From: Sphingobacterium sp. UGAL515B_05
GTDB taxonomy: Bacteria; Bacteroidota; Bacteroidia; Sphingobacteriales; Sphingobacteriaceae
Reading direction: 5' to 3'
Length of the DNA stretch: 64,000 nucleotides
Assembly: GCF_033097525.1 (NCBI RefSeq)
Contig: NZ_CP109907.1
Span: forward strand, 4,154,001-4,218,000
Each line of letters opens with the position of its first letter. Within the stretch, counting starts at the first letter, position 1. Below, piece after piece: positions 14,658 to 22,821 of the stretch. A program made the translations under genes and the position numbers. A model generated the notes under the pieces. That model saw only the letters and a list, made by a program, of their open reading frames with translations. It was not told the DNA's origin and made no database searches.

Positions 14658-15941
14658 ATGTTAGTTACAGAAAACTTAATGCAGTTTATCTGGAAACTTC
14701 GGCTATTCCGTGCAAATGGGTTGAATTCTACCGATGGAGAGCCCTTGGCCGTTGTTCATGTGGGGCAATACAACACAGATTCAGGTCCCGATTTTCTCAT
14801 GTCACATATCAGGTATAAAGGCGATGATTGGTTTGGTCATGTCGAGATGCATATCCAATCTTCGGATTGGGATCGACATGGTCATCAAGAAGATGTCGCT
14901 TATAACAACGTTATTTTACATGTAGTTTGGAAAAATGATAAGGTTAGCTTCCGGAATGATGGGACATCGATACCGACATTGGTGCTTTCGGAATATGTGG
15001 AAAAGCATCTGTTGGAACGGTATTCAGCGATGATGAATACAAAAAGTTCGATACCTTGTGAATTTCAGCTTGGTTCTATTGATCTTTTTAAAAAATCCAT
15101 GTGGCTAAGTACTTTAGCTATTGAACGCCTGGAAATGAAGGTTCAACAAATGTTGGTGATTTTAAAGCAATTTAATACGGATTGGGAAAAAACTCTATGG
15201 GTATGGATCTGCAGATGTATGGGATTGAAAGTTAATGCAGATACATTTCAGGAGCTTGGGGAAAAATTACCCTGGAGCATTCTACAAAAATATCGTTCAA
15301 ACCTGTTTAAAATAGAGGCTCTTTTCTTTGGGATCAGCCGGCTATTAATTCAAGGACAAGAAAGCGAGTATATGGAACGGCTAGTTGGTGAATTTGAGTA
15401 TCAAAAACATATTCACGGTATAGAGACTATTTATGGGGTATGGAAAAGGATGAGAATGAGGCCTTATAATTTTCCCGAACGGCGAATCACGCAATTAGCT
15501 CTTTTGTTTAGTAAGAACGAGCTGGGAGTTGCTAAGATTTTGGCTGTGGATGATTTGGAGGCTGCTCGAAAATTATTTAAGATAGAGTCGCCGGGTGATT
15601 ATTTGGGGGGATATTTATCTTTCGGTACCAAAACGAAGGTAAAAACATCGCTTCGTCTAGGTAAAGAAACTATTGACACGCTTGTTATTAATGTGATTAT
15701 CGTATTTCTTTTTTCATACGGGAAATATTTTAGTATTCAATCCTATATGGATAAAGCTTTAGATCTTTTGGAGCAGCTTCCTGCAGAAAAAAATGTTGTT
15801 GTGAGACAATTTGCTCAATATGATTGGCCTGTTCAAAGCGCATTGCAAAGTCAAGGAATTTTGCAGTTAAAGCGATTTTATTGTGATAGGAAGCGCTGCC
15901 TTCATTGCAGCATTGGAACCGAAATTTTAAAAAGAAATTAA
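14658..15941 (+). CDS. DUF2851 family protein
   Basis: This 427-residue protein has the conserved DUF2851 N-terminal block GQYNTDSGPDFLMSHIRY, GHVEMHIQSSDWDRHGH and NNVILHVVW. The C-terminus carries a cysteine cluster (CDRKRCLHC) that might bind a metal. The family is nearly confined to Bacteroidota and has no established function. The residue pattern D...E.H...DW.RH resembles a nuclease-like metal site, but that is only an impression. It stands alone downstream of ribD, and its stop codon overlaps the end of the convergent ankyrin gene by 4 bp. Confidence 0.85.
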   Translation: MLVTENLMQFIWKLRLFRANGLNSTDGEPLAVVHVGQYNTDSGPDFLMSHIRYKGDDWFGHVEMHIQSSDWDRHGHQEDVAYNNVILHVVWKNDKVSFRNDGTSIPTLVLSEYVEKHLLERYSAMMNTKSSIPCEFQLGSIDLFKKSMWLSTLAIERLEMKVQQMLVILKQFNTDWEKTLWVWICRCMGLKVNADTFQELGEKLPWSILQKYRSNLFKIEALFFGISRLLIQGQESEYMERLVGEFEYQKHIHGIETIYGVWKRMRMRPYNFPERRITQLALLFSKNELGVAKILAVDDLEAARKLFKIESPGDYLGGYLSFGTKTKVKTSLRLGKETIDTLVINVIIVFLFSYGKYFSIQSYMDKALDLLEQLPAEKNVVVRQFAQYDWPVQSALQSQGILQLKRFYCDRKRCLHCSIGTEILKRN

Positions 15942-16588
15942 TTCTTTAAAATTTCTGCAATCTCCTTATGGCCTTTTTCATATGCCATATCCATTGGAGC
16001 TAATCCTGAGATATTGATGACTCTGGTATCGGCCCCATTTTCGAGTAAGGCAACTATAAAATCGATATTACCAAATTGCGCAGCGAAATGAAGTGGGGTT
16101 TCGCCAGTAGCTTGAATGGCATTGACATCTGCATTAGCATCGATAAGCAACTTACCGATCTCTTCATTGTTGTTTGCCGCAGCAATATGTAACGCGGTGG
16201 TGAGTTGCTCATTTTTGGTTACGACATTTGGATTAACTTTTTTGGATAGTAAAAGACGGACAATGTCTGCTTTGTTGAAATAGGTGGCTAAGGTCAATGG
16301 CGTAAAACCCTGTGATGACCATTCGTTGACAACAGATGGAGCTTGCGAAATAATAGCCTCCACGTATGAGGTTAACCCAGCCGCACAGGCCTCATGGATA
16401 GTCATGGATTTGGTGTGTTGTAAAAGTACCCGAATGATCTGGGGTTTGTTATAATAGCAAGCTAATAGGAGGGGAGAAATTCCATGACTCGTTGTTTCTT
16501 GTAAAAGCTCGGGATTTCCAATCAATAATAAGTCGATATCATGGCTTCTGCCTTCTTCAATATATTGTTCTAAAACGGAAAGGTTCAT
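15938..16588 (-). CDS. ankyrin-repeat protein
   Basis: This 216-residue protein is composed almost wholly of about five to six ankyrin repeats. Clear repeat cores are GISPLLLACYYNKPQIIRVL, GFTPLTLATYFNKADIVRLL, TTALHIAAANNNEEIGKLL, GETPLHFAAQFGNIDFIVAL and LAPMDMAYEKGHKEIAEIL. It has no signal peptide, so it is probably a cytoplasmic protein-interaction scaffold. The partner is unknown. It converges on the DUF2851 gene with a 4-bp overlap of stop codons. Confidence 0.88.
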   Translation of the reverse strand: MNLSVLEQYIEEGRSHDIDLLLIGNPELLQETTSHGISPLLLACYYNKPQIIRVLLQHTKSMTIHEACAAGLTSYVEAIISQAPSVVNEWSSQGFTPLTLATYFNKADIVRLLLSKKVNPNVVTKNEQLTTALHIAAANNNEEIGKLLIDANADVNAIQATGETPLHFAAQFGNIDFIVALLENGADTRVINISGLAPMDMAYEKGHKEIAEILKN

Positions 16589-16805
16589 GTCTTAACAAAT
16601 TGTCTAACGTTGTCACTAAAATAGACTTTATTGATGAGAATAAATGTCTGATTTGCGAAAATATTTGTATTTAATTTTGCCTGGGATTGAACTGAAATTT
16701 AGAAGAAGGGTGGTTTTACGAGGTGAATTGGATCTTAAAATCCGGGAAAAAGTTATTTTTGGGGTATTTTATATACACAAATGTGTAGTAATGCGCATAA
16801 TGTTT
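16589..16805. other. gap between the ankyrin gene and the ubiX promoter
   Basis: AT-rich sequence. No gene, tRNA or strong hairpin was recognised here. Confidence 0.5.
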
Positions 16806-16834
16806 TTGTAAATTAAAAAGTAGATGTACTTTTG
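16806..16834 (+). promoter_or_regulatory. ubiX promoter (TTG, 18 nt, TACTTTTG)
   Basis: A TTG at 16806-16808 and a TAnnTTTG box at 16827-16834 have the spacing expected for a Bacteroidota promoter. It would give a leader of about 100 nt before the ubiX ATG. Confidence 0.6.
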
Positions 16835-16874
16835 TTAAGCCCCTCCCAAGGGCATGTTTTTCATAGGTAGATGT

Positions 16875-16908
16875 AGGGTCGGGTGTTTCTCACTACGACC
16901 CTTTTTTT
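16875..16908 (+). terminator. terminator-like hairpin inside the ubiX leader
   Basis: AGGGTCG (16875-16881) pairs with CGACCCT (16896-16902) and is followed by a run of T, the form of an intrinsic terminator. It lies between the promoter and the ubiX start codon. A smaller GCCC/GGGC hairpin precedes it. It could be an attenuator or the end of a short RNA of about 70 nt. Confidence 0.6.
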
Positions 16909-16937
16909 ATAGCTTTGTTTTTATTATTTTAAAAGAG

Positions 16938-17507
16938 ATGTCTAAGAGAAAAATTGTTATTGCCATTACCGGAGCTAGCGGCTCAATCTACGCTAAAGTT
17001 TTACTTAAAAAACTATTGGTATTAAAAACACAGATCGCAGAAGTTGGAATTGTAATGTCGAATAATGCGAAGGATGTATGGCGTGCGGAGTTAGGCGATG
17101 AGAGTTATCAGGATGTACCGTTCAAATTTTACGATAAGGGTGATTTCTTTGCTCCTTTTGCATCCGGGTCGGCTCGCTATGATACGATGATTGTCTGTCC
17201 GTGTTCAATGGGGACATTATCAAGGATCGCCCACGGAATTTCTTCTGATCTGACAACTCGTGCGGCAGATGTAATGCTAAAAGAACGACGAAGATTGATT
17301 TTGGTTACCCGTGAGACACCGCTAAGTATTATACATATTCAAAATATGAAATTGGTGACAGAGGCGGGAGGAATCATTTGTCCTGCATCTCCTTCATTCT
17401 ATAGTTTGCCAAAGACACTGGAAGATGTAGCAGAAACTGTAGTTGATCGCATTTTGAGTCTTGCCGGATTTGAATTTAAACATTATCAGTGGGGAGAAAA
17501 TGCCTAG
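16938..17507 (+). CDS. ubiX: flavin prenyltransferase UbiX
   Basis: This 189-residue flavoprotein prenylates FMN to make the cofactor of UbiD-type decarboxylases. Evidence includes the N-terminal ITGASGSIYAKVLL, the central VCPCSMGTLSRIAHGISSDLTTRAADVMLKE-type flavin site (seen as two consecutive blocks), RETPLSIIHIQNM, and PASPSFYSLPKT near the end. The start at 16938 (MSKRKIV) is preferred because the longer frame from 16854 begins with the leader hairpin sequence. No ubiD gene is in the window. In menaquinone-using Bacteroidota it probably serves MqnP/UbiD-like or other decarboxylases. Confidence 0.93.
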   Translation: MSKRKIVIAITGASGSIYAKVLLKKLLVLKTQIAEVGIVMSNNAKDVWRAELGDESYQDVPFKFYDKGDFFAPFASGSARYDTMIVCPCSMGTLSRIAHGISSDLTTRAADVMLKERRRLILVTRETPLSIIHIQNMKLVTEAGGIICPASPSFYSLPKTLEDVAETVVDRILSLAGFEFKHYQWGENA

Positions 17508-17559
17508 CTATTCCTCGTTGAAATCTATTTTTAATGTTCTTTAATAAATTTGTATTTTG

Positions 17560-17567
17560 TAACTTTG
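17560..17567 (+). promoter_or_regulatory. -7 box (TAACTTTG) upstream of the dihydroorotase-like gene
   Basis: It matches TAnnTTTG and lies 9 nt before a 49-codon ORF that runs into the dihydroorotase-like start codon. Confidence 0.45.
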
Positions 17568-17576
17568 TTTCTCGAA

Positions 17577-17726
17577 ATGAAGCAATCACAGGCATCACGC
17601 GAAAAAGTTATTTTCAGCTATATGATTTATAGTGATAAAGCCACCGTTTGTCTGTTAACACTACGCACGCTATATGCTTCGATAAATAAGTTGTATCCTT
17701 TTAAATTCAATCACATTCATATATGA
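17577..17726 (+). CDS. possible 49-aa upstream ORF coupled to the dihydroorotase-like gene
   Basis: An ATG 9 nt after a -7 box opens a 49-codon frame whose TGA overlaps the ATG of the next gene (ATGA). Such an overlap is typical of translational coupling. The peptide (starts MKQSQASREK) matches no family I recognise and its composition is unremarkable, so it may be a chance ORF or simply the leader. It is listed because promoter, start and coupling line up. Confidence 0.3.
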   Translation: MKQSQASREKVIFSYMIYSDKATVCLLTLRTLYASINKLYPFKFNHIHI

Positions 17727-18991
17727 AAAGCTTATTGATTACTTCTGTTAAAGTAATTTTACCTGGTCATGAATTTCATCAGCAGCAAGTTGATGTATTT
17801 ATTGAAAAGGGGAAGATTGCGCAGATTGGAAAATCTGTCAAAGTAGCTGATAAAAACATAGAGACCATCGATGGTGCCGGAAAAATTTTAGCGCCAGGTT
17901 TTTTTGACTTACATGCCAATTTTGGGGAACCTGGACTAGAAACCAAGGAAGACATTGTAAGTGGGACCGCAGCAGCAGCAGCGGGAGGATTTACTGGAGT
18001 AGCTGTAATGCCGAATACTGAACCCGCTATTCAAAGCCGGTCTGAGGTTGCACTTATTGTCAATACGGCGAAAGGGAATGTTGTTGATGTACACCCAATA
18101 GGGGCCATCAGCAAAAAGCGAGAAGGAAAAGAACTGGCTGAGTTATTTGATATGAAACAGACAGGTGCTGTTGCTTTTAGTGATGGAAACAGAAGTGTGC
18201 AACAAGCGGGATTAATGAGCAGAGCATTGCTATATGCTAAGGGATTTGAAGGGTTGATTTTTTCACATGCCGAAGATGAGTCTATGGCCGGTGGAAACAA
18301 AATGAATGAGGGCGCAATGAGTACTTATTTGGGAATGAAGGGGATTCCCAATCTTGCTGAATCGTTAATGGTTTCTCGTGACCTCTATTTGGCGGAATAT
18401 ACCGGAGCTCCTATTCATTTCGCATCCATTAGTACACCAGAGGCTGTTGATCTGATAAAAAAGGCGAAAGCAAAAGGTCTCCCAGTGACATGTGATGTCG
18501 CTGCGCATCAATTGGTTTTTACGGACGAAGATATTGTCGGTTTTGATAGTAATTATAAGGTGAGCCCGCCTTTACGCACAAAAGCTGATCTTAAGGTATT
18601 ACTGAAGGGAATTAAGGACGGTACTATCGATGCCGTTGTTTCGCAACATACACCGCATGAAATAGAATTTAAAAATGTCGAATTCCATATTGCGAAAAAT
18701 GGTATTATTGGATTGCAGACTGTATTACCGCTATTAATTCGCGCCGGATTAAATGAAGAACAGATTGTAAATAGTTTGTCAGTACGACCGAGACAAATTT
18801 TAGGACTTGAAGTGCCTCAGATTGAAGTGGGGGCAATAGCTAATCTTGTCTTATTTGACCCATTGAAAACATGGAATTTCGATGAGAAAACCAATAAATC
18901 CAAATCAAAAAATTCTCCCTTATTTGGGCAGACCTTAAAAGGAGCTGTCGAATTGGTCATCAATAATAGTCAAATCATTAAAAACGATTAA
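17723..18991 (+). CDS. dihydroorotase-like amidohydrolase, probably catalytically inactive
   Basis: This 422-residue amidohydrolase-fold protein clearly belongs to the dihydroorotase family (FFDLHANFGEPGLETKED, VMPNTEP, FSHAED, RTKADL). Three of six metal ligands of type I dihydroorotases are replaced: the second His of the HxH motif is Asn66, the His of the HxxHxST motif is Ser235 (HFASIST), and the final Asp is Gln308 (SQHTPHE). The substrate Arg after HxH is Gly68. His64, Asp154 and His182 remain. By analogy with noncatalytic PyrC' subunits it may stabilise aspartate transcarbamoylase or have another binding role. It heads a probable operon with two uncharacterised genes. Confidence 0.85.
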   Translation: MKSLLITSVKVILPGHEFHQQQVDVFIEKGKIAQIGKSVKVADKNIETIDGAGKILAPGFFDLHANFGEPGLETKEDIVSGTAAAAAGGFTGVAVMPNTEPAIQSRSEVALIVNTAKGNVVDVHPIGAISKKREGKELAELFDMKQTGAVAFSDGNRSVQQAGLMSRALLYAKGFEGLIFSHAEDESMAGGNKMNEGAMSTYLGMKGIPNLAESLMVSRDLYLAEYTGAPIHFASISTPEAVDLIKKAKAKGLPVTCDVAAHQLVFTDEDIVGFDSNYKVSPPLRTKADLKVLLKGIKDGTIDAVVSQHTPHEIEFKNVEFHIAKNGIIGLQTVLPLLIRAGLNEEQIVNSLSVRPRQILGLEVPQIEVGAIANLVLFDPLKTWNFDEKTNKSKSKNSPLFGQTLKGAVELVINNSQIIKND

Positions 18992-18996
18992 AAACC

Positions 18997-19671
18997 ATGG
19001 AAGCAAATGTTAAAGCAGCCGTTGAGGCAGGTATATTAAATTATGGCAAGGTTGATGGAATTTCGACAGCCCCAGAGTTTCTTGATAAGATTCTTAACGT
19101 ATTCAATACGGAGGCCAGCTATCTAGAGAAATTAGAACTGTTGGATCAGTCTTTTGATGACTATCCATTGTTTGACGAACTTCGTGAAGTATATGTCGAT
19201 CTTTTATTGATGAACTTTTTCTCCAATGACGTATTAAAATTGGAAGACGATTATTTGGATTCTGAAGAATGGGAAGCGATCGAAGATGAAACAATCGATC
19301 GTGGAACGGAATTGTTGAATATTTTTCTTTATTTAGGGGAATGTAAGGACGATGAAATTGAGCCTGAACTGGATGATTTCTTAAAAGAATTTTTATTGGT
19401 CGATGAAGATGAATTCCAAGACGAACATGAAATTTATGAAGATATCATTGCTAATCAAATCGTAGTAGATAGTCCGTATGCTGAAATAGCAAAAGTAGGT
19501 AAAGGAATAAATCCGAGAAGCGAAGTTTATGAGCTTTTCTATCCTATTATGAGTTTCTTTAGTGAGTTGAAACCAACCGAAAAGCAATTTGAAGAGTATG
19601 CTGAGGCTTCTTCCAATAAGGCTTTCGATATCGCCCTTTACCAAATAATTAGTACTTACTATAACAAATAA
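18997..19671 (+). CDS. uncharacterised acidic protein
   Basis: This 224-residue protein has no signal peptide or membrane segment and is strikingly acidic, with stretches such as LEDDYLDSEEWEAIEDE and VDEDEFQDEHEIYED. It appears largely helical. I recognise no domain. It starts 5 bp after the dihydroorotase-like gene and ends 4 bp before the DUF4199 gene, so the three are almost certainly co-transcribed. Gene order suggests a conserved Bacteroidota cluster, but no function is assigned. Confidence 0.7.
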   Translation: MEANVKAAVEAGILNYGKVDGISTAPEFLDKILNVFNTEASYLEKLELLDQSFDDYPLFDELREVYVDLLLMNFFSNDVLKLEDDYLDSEEWEAIEDETIDRGTELLNIFLYLGECKDDEIEPELDDFLKEFLLVDEDEFQDEHEIYEDIIANQIVVDSPYAEIAKVGKGINPRSEVYELFYPIMSFFSELKPTEKQFEEYAEASSNKAFDIALYQIISTYYNK

Positions 19672-19675
19672 TTTT

Positions 19676-20278
19676 ATGGCAGATTCATTCAACCAAAGTA
19701 ATGTAGGATTTGATGCGGTAATCGACAAAAAGAAAAGTATTATCTATGGTGTTATTTTAGGAATAATTTCTTTTATCCTAGGATTAGTTGTTTTGTTTGT
19801 TGTCAAAGACTTAAATTCCTTTTGGGGGGTGATGTCGATGTCATTTATTGTCAATACTGGTGTTTTTGTTATTATTTCTGCATTGTTTGCGTTCTCTCTC
19901 AGGAAAGCAAATGGCGGATACTGGAATTTTTCCATCGCATTGAAATCGATCTTTATGATGCTTGCGATTTCTACGATTATTTCCACTATTGGTACGCAAC
20001 TGTATGTTAATTTCATTAACCCAACTTTACAAGAAAAGGTGGTGACGCATACAATTAACGTTACTATAGAGTATATGGAGAAAAACAATGTGCCAGATGA
20101 AGTTATAGATTCAAAAATCGCAGAACTTGAAAAGCAAGTTGATTCAATTGGTAAAATTACTTTAGGACAGGTGTTCAAAGGACTGGCGATTACATTAATG
20201 TTTCAATTTGTTTTTGCGTTGCTGTTATCGGCCCTGACAAAACGAGAAAAATTGGTGATTAAACAAGAAGCCAATTAG
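19676..20278 (+). CDS. DUF4199 family membrane protein
   Basis: This 200-residue integral membrane protein has four hydrophobic segments: about residues 23-43, 50-70, 84-104 and 165-186. The extracytoplasmic loop between the third and fourth is charged and probably helical. The arrangement and sequence match the Bacteroidota family DUF4199, whose function is unknown. It follows the acidic protein and precedes a glycosyltransferase of the undecaprenyl-sugar type, hinting at an envelope role. Confidence 0.78.
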   Translation: MADSFNQSNVGFDAVIDKKKSIIYGVILGIISFILGLVVLFVVKDLNSFWGVMSMSFIVNTGVFVIISALFAFSLRKANGGYWNFSIALKSIFMMLAISTIISTIGTQLYVNFINPTLQEKVVTHTINVTIEYMEKNNVPDEVIDSKIAELEKQVDSIGKITLGQVFKGLAITLMFQFVFALLLSALTKREKLVIKQEAN

Positions 20279-20305
20279 TGGCTAACAAAATAACATTGTT
20301 CCTAC

Positions 20306-20332
20306 AAGGTATTACTGAAAAAGTAATACCTT
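20306..20332 (+). terminator. weak intrinsic terminator
   Basis: A 10-bp stem (20306-20315 with 20323-20332) and a 7-nt loop are followed by a short T run, between the DUF4199 gene and the glycosyltransferase. Confidence 0.5.
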
Positions 20333-20376
20333 TGTTGGTATTATAATACTACATTTTTAGCATGATTAACATTCAC

Positions 20377-21327
20377 ATGGATATTTCTGTTGTTGTCCCT
20401 TTATTTAATGAAGAAGAATCCTTACCCGAATTGACAGCTTGGATCGACCGTGTTATGGCGGCCAATCATTTTTCCTATGAAATTATTTTAGTTGATGATG
20501 GGAGTAAAGATAATTCTTGGAAAGTTATTGAAGAGTTGAAGTTAAAGAACACAAATATTTCTGCGATCAAGTTCCGACGCAATTATGGGAAATCTGCCGC
20601 TTTGAATGTAGGCTTTGCTGCTGCGCAGGGTGATGTGGTTATTACCATGGACGCGGATCTCCAAGATAGCCCGGATGAGATTCCTGAACTATATGACCGG
20701 ATCGTGAACAAGGGAGCGGATTTAGTATCGGGTTGGAAGCAAAAGCGCTATGATCCATTGACCAAAACAATCCCAACCAAATTGTTTAATGGGGTAACCA
20801 GATCCATGTCTGGTATTCATAACCTGCATGATTTTAACTGTGGTCTTAAAGCGTATAAAAAAGATGTTGTTAAAAACATCGAGGTGTATGGCGAGATGCA
20901 TCGTTATATACCCGTTATTGCGAAATGGGCTGGATTTACCAATATACAGGAACAGGTTGTTCAGCATTATCCACGTAAATATGGTACAACCAAATTTGGA
21001 CCGGGCCGTTTTGTCAAAGGTTTCTTAGATTTATTGTCCATATTTTTTGTCGGCAAATTTGCGAAAAGGCCAATGCACTTTTTTGGTGTTATGGGAGTGA
21101 TTAGTTTTCTTGCAGGTTTATTTATCTCCATTTATCTGATTTGCCACAAACTGATGAGTATAGCTAGCGGTACACCATTTAGAGATATAACCGATCAACC
21201 ATTATTTTTCTTTGCGCTGACAGCGATTATTTTGGGAACACAATTATTTCTGACTGGTTTCTTGGCAGAGTTAGTCTCTAGAAGCAGCTCCGATCGGAAT
21301 GATTATCAAATTGAGAAAGTCATCTAA
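20377..21327 (+). CDS. family 2 glycosyltransferase, polyprenyl-phosphate sugar type
   Basis: This 316-residue protein has a GT-A domain beginning with DISVVVPLFNEEESLPEL, VDDGSKDNSW, a metal-binding DADLQDSPDEIP, and FRRNYGKSAALNVGF. The C-terminus has two membrane helices, as in GtrB/ArnC/DPM1-like enzymes. Such enzymes attach a sugar to undecaprenyl phosphate on the cytoplasmic face for later use in the envelope. The start at MDISVV is preferred over an ATG five codons upstream (20362). It is followed after 6 bp by a GT4 glycosyltransferase. The sugar is unknown. Confidence 0.88.
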   Translation: MDISVVVPLFNEEESLPELTAWIDRVMAANHFSYEIILVDDGSKDNSWKVIEELKLKNTNISAIKFRRNYGKSAALNVGFAAAQGDVVITMDADLQDSPDEIPELYDRIVNKGADLVSGWKQKRYDPLTKTIPTKLFNGVTRSMSGIHNLHDFNCGLKAYKKDVVKNIEVYGEMHRYIPVIAKWAGFTNIQEQVVQHYPRKYGTTKFGPGRFVKGFLDLLSIFFVGKFAKRPMHFFGVMGVISFLAGLFISIYLICHKLMSIASGTPFRDITDQPLFFFALTAIILGTQLFLTGFLAELVSRSSSDRNDYQIEKVI

Positions 21328-21333
21328 ATAATT

Positions 21334-22461
21334 ATGCGAATTGTGATTTTAGGATCCGCCTATCCATTGAGGGGAGGGGGGATAGCGTCTTTTAATGAAC
21401 GATTGGCATTCCATTTTCAGGAGTTAGGTCATGAAGTGGATATCTATTCCTTTAGTCTACAGTATCCCAGTTTTCTTTTCCCCGGGAAGTCGCAATATTC
21501 CGATGAGCCTGCACCAACCGGTCTTCATATTAAAACAACAGTGAATTCTGTTAACCCAATTAATTGGATAAAGGTTGGTAGAGAGCTACGGAAGGCGAAC
21601 TATGATTTGCTTATTGTGCGATTTTGGATGCCATTTTTTGGGCCTTGTTTGGGCACGATCCAGCGGCAGGTTCGAAAAAATAAACATACTAAAATTGTAT
21701 GTATCGCTGATAATATAATCCCTCATGAACAACGCATAGGTGATAAGACGTTGATCCGCTACTTTTTGAAATCTGTTGATGCTTGTCTCACGATGAGTAA
21801 AAGTGTGCTGGCAGATCTGAAAATGTTAAGCCCGAAAATGCCAGCGGTATATACGCCGCATCCACTCTACGATAACTATGGTGCGCATCAGAGTAAAAAG
21901 GAAGCACGTCGATTACTTAAGATTGCCGAAGAGGATAAAGTCGTATTGTTTTTTGGTTTTATTCGTCAATACAAGGGCTTAGATCTCTTGCTCGAAGCAT
22001 TAGCTCATTCCAAGGTTCGCGATCTCGGTGTTAAATTATTGCTTGCCGGAGAATTTTATGGCGATCCTGCTCCCTATCTGGAGCTTATAAAAAAGTATAA
22101 ACTCGAAGAGTTTATTTATATGCATACCGATTTTATTCCAAATCAGGAGGTGGGACGTTATTTTTCGGCTGCGGATTGCGTTGTGTTGCCTTATCGTAGC
22201 GCTACGCAGAGTGGAATTACCCAAGTTGCTTATCATTTTGATCTTCCCATGATTGTGAGTAATGTTGGGGGATTGCCGGAATTGGTTCAAGATGGCTATG
22301 TTGGTTATGTTGTGGAGCCCAATCCTGATGAAATTGCTTCAGGTATTTTCTCTTTTTACCATTACAACAAAGAAGAGCAATTTAGAACGAATATTATCGA
22401 TGAAAAAAGGAAATACAGCTGGGATACTTTTGGCAATGAGATTCTTAAGTTGGCGCGTTGA
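21334..22461 (+). CDS. family 4 glycosyltransferase
   Basis: This 375-residue GT-B protein has the N-terminal nucleotide-fold motif RIVILGSAYPLRGGGIASFN and, in the C-terminal domain, GFIRQYKGLDLLLEAL. It also has the donor-binding stretch VVLPYRSATQSGITQVAYHF, followed by IVSNVGGLPELV. It is probably a retaining cytoplasmic glycosyltransferase for a glycan or glycolipid. It is coupled to the GT2 gene upstream. Acceptor and sugar are unknown. Confidence 0.88.
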   Translation: MRIVILGSAYPLRGGGIASFNERLAFHFQELGHEVDIYSFSLQYPSFLFPGKSQYSDEPAPTGLHIKTTVNSVNPINWIKVGRELRKANYDLLIVRFWMPFFGPCLGTIQRQVRKNKHTKIVCIADNIIPHEQRIGDKTLIRYFLKSVDACLTMSKSVLADLKMLSPKMPAVYTPHPLYDNYGAHQSKKEARRLLKIAEEDKVVLFFGFIRQYKGLDLLLEALAHSKVRDLGVKLLLAGEFYGDPAPYLELIKKYKLEEFIYMHTDFIPNQEVGRYFSAADCVVLPYRSATQSGITQVAYHFDLPMIVSNVGGLPELVQDGYVGYVVEPNPDEIASGIFSFYHYNKEEQFRTNIIDEKRKYSWDTFGNEILKLAR

Positions 22462-22548
22462 TGAGTAGCAGTGATTTTATTTGTATATAAAATCAAATTT
22501 ATCTAAGTTTGGAATACTGAGGTAGAAATTTAAAAGGAAGGAGAGATT

Positions 22549-22821
22549 TTGTTGCCGTTTACACAAAGCAGTTTAACTAAGTTAGAAGAGTTTTTTAAGG
22601 AGCAAGGGTATAAAGTTAGATACGAGAAAGGCTCATTCCGTACAGGCGCTTGTATGTTGCAGACGACAAAAGTTGTAGTAGTCAATAAGTTTTCGAATCT
22701 TGAAATAAAAATCCAGTCATTATGGAATATATTATTGGATATTGAAATTGATTCGGAGGCCATTTCTGAAAAACTTCTTCCGATTTATGAAGAAGTATTG
22801 AAATCAAAAATTGTAGCTTGA
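22549..22821 (+). CDS. conserved hypothetical protein with TTG start (90 aa)
   Basis: This 90-residue soluble protein contains FFKEQGYKVRYEKGSF and CMLQTTKVVVVNKF, a pattern I associate with a small conserved Bacteroidota family of unknown function. No ATG lies near the start of the conserved region. TTG at 22549 is chosen, and a purine-rich GGAAGGAG tract just upstream could act as a ribosome-binding site, which is unusual for this phylum. Its TGA overlaps the TTG start of the next gene, so translation of the two is coupled. Confidence 0.7.
   Translation: MLPFTQSSLTKLEEFFKEQGYKVRYEKGSFRTGACMLQTTKVVVVNKFSNLEIKIQSLWNILLDIEIDSEAISEKLLPIYEEVLKSKIVA

Noticed and set aside
19744..20178. 144-codon ORF antisense to DUF4199
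   Set aside because: The opposite strand encodes a convincing membrane protein in an operon; the antisense frame is a by-product.
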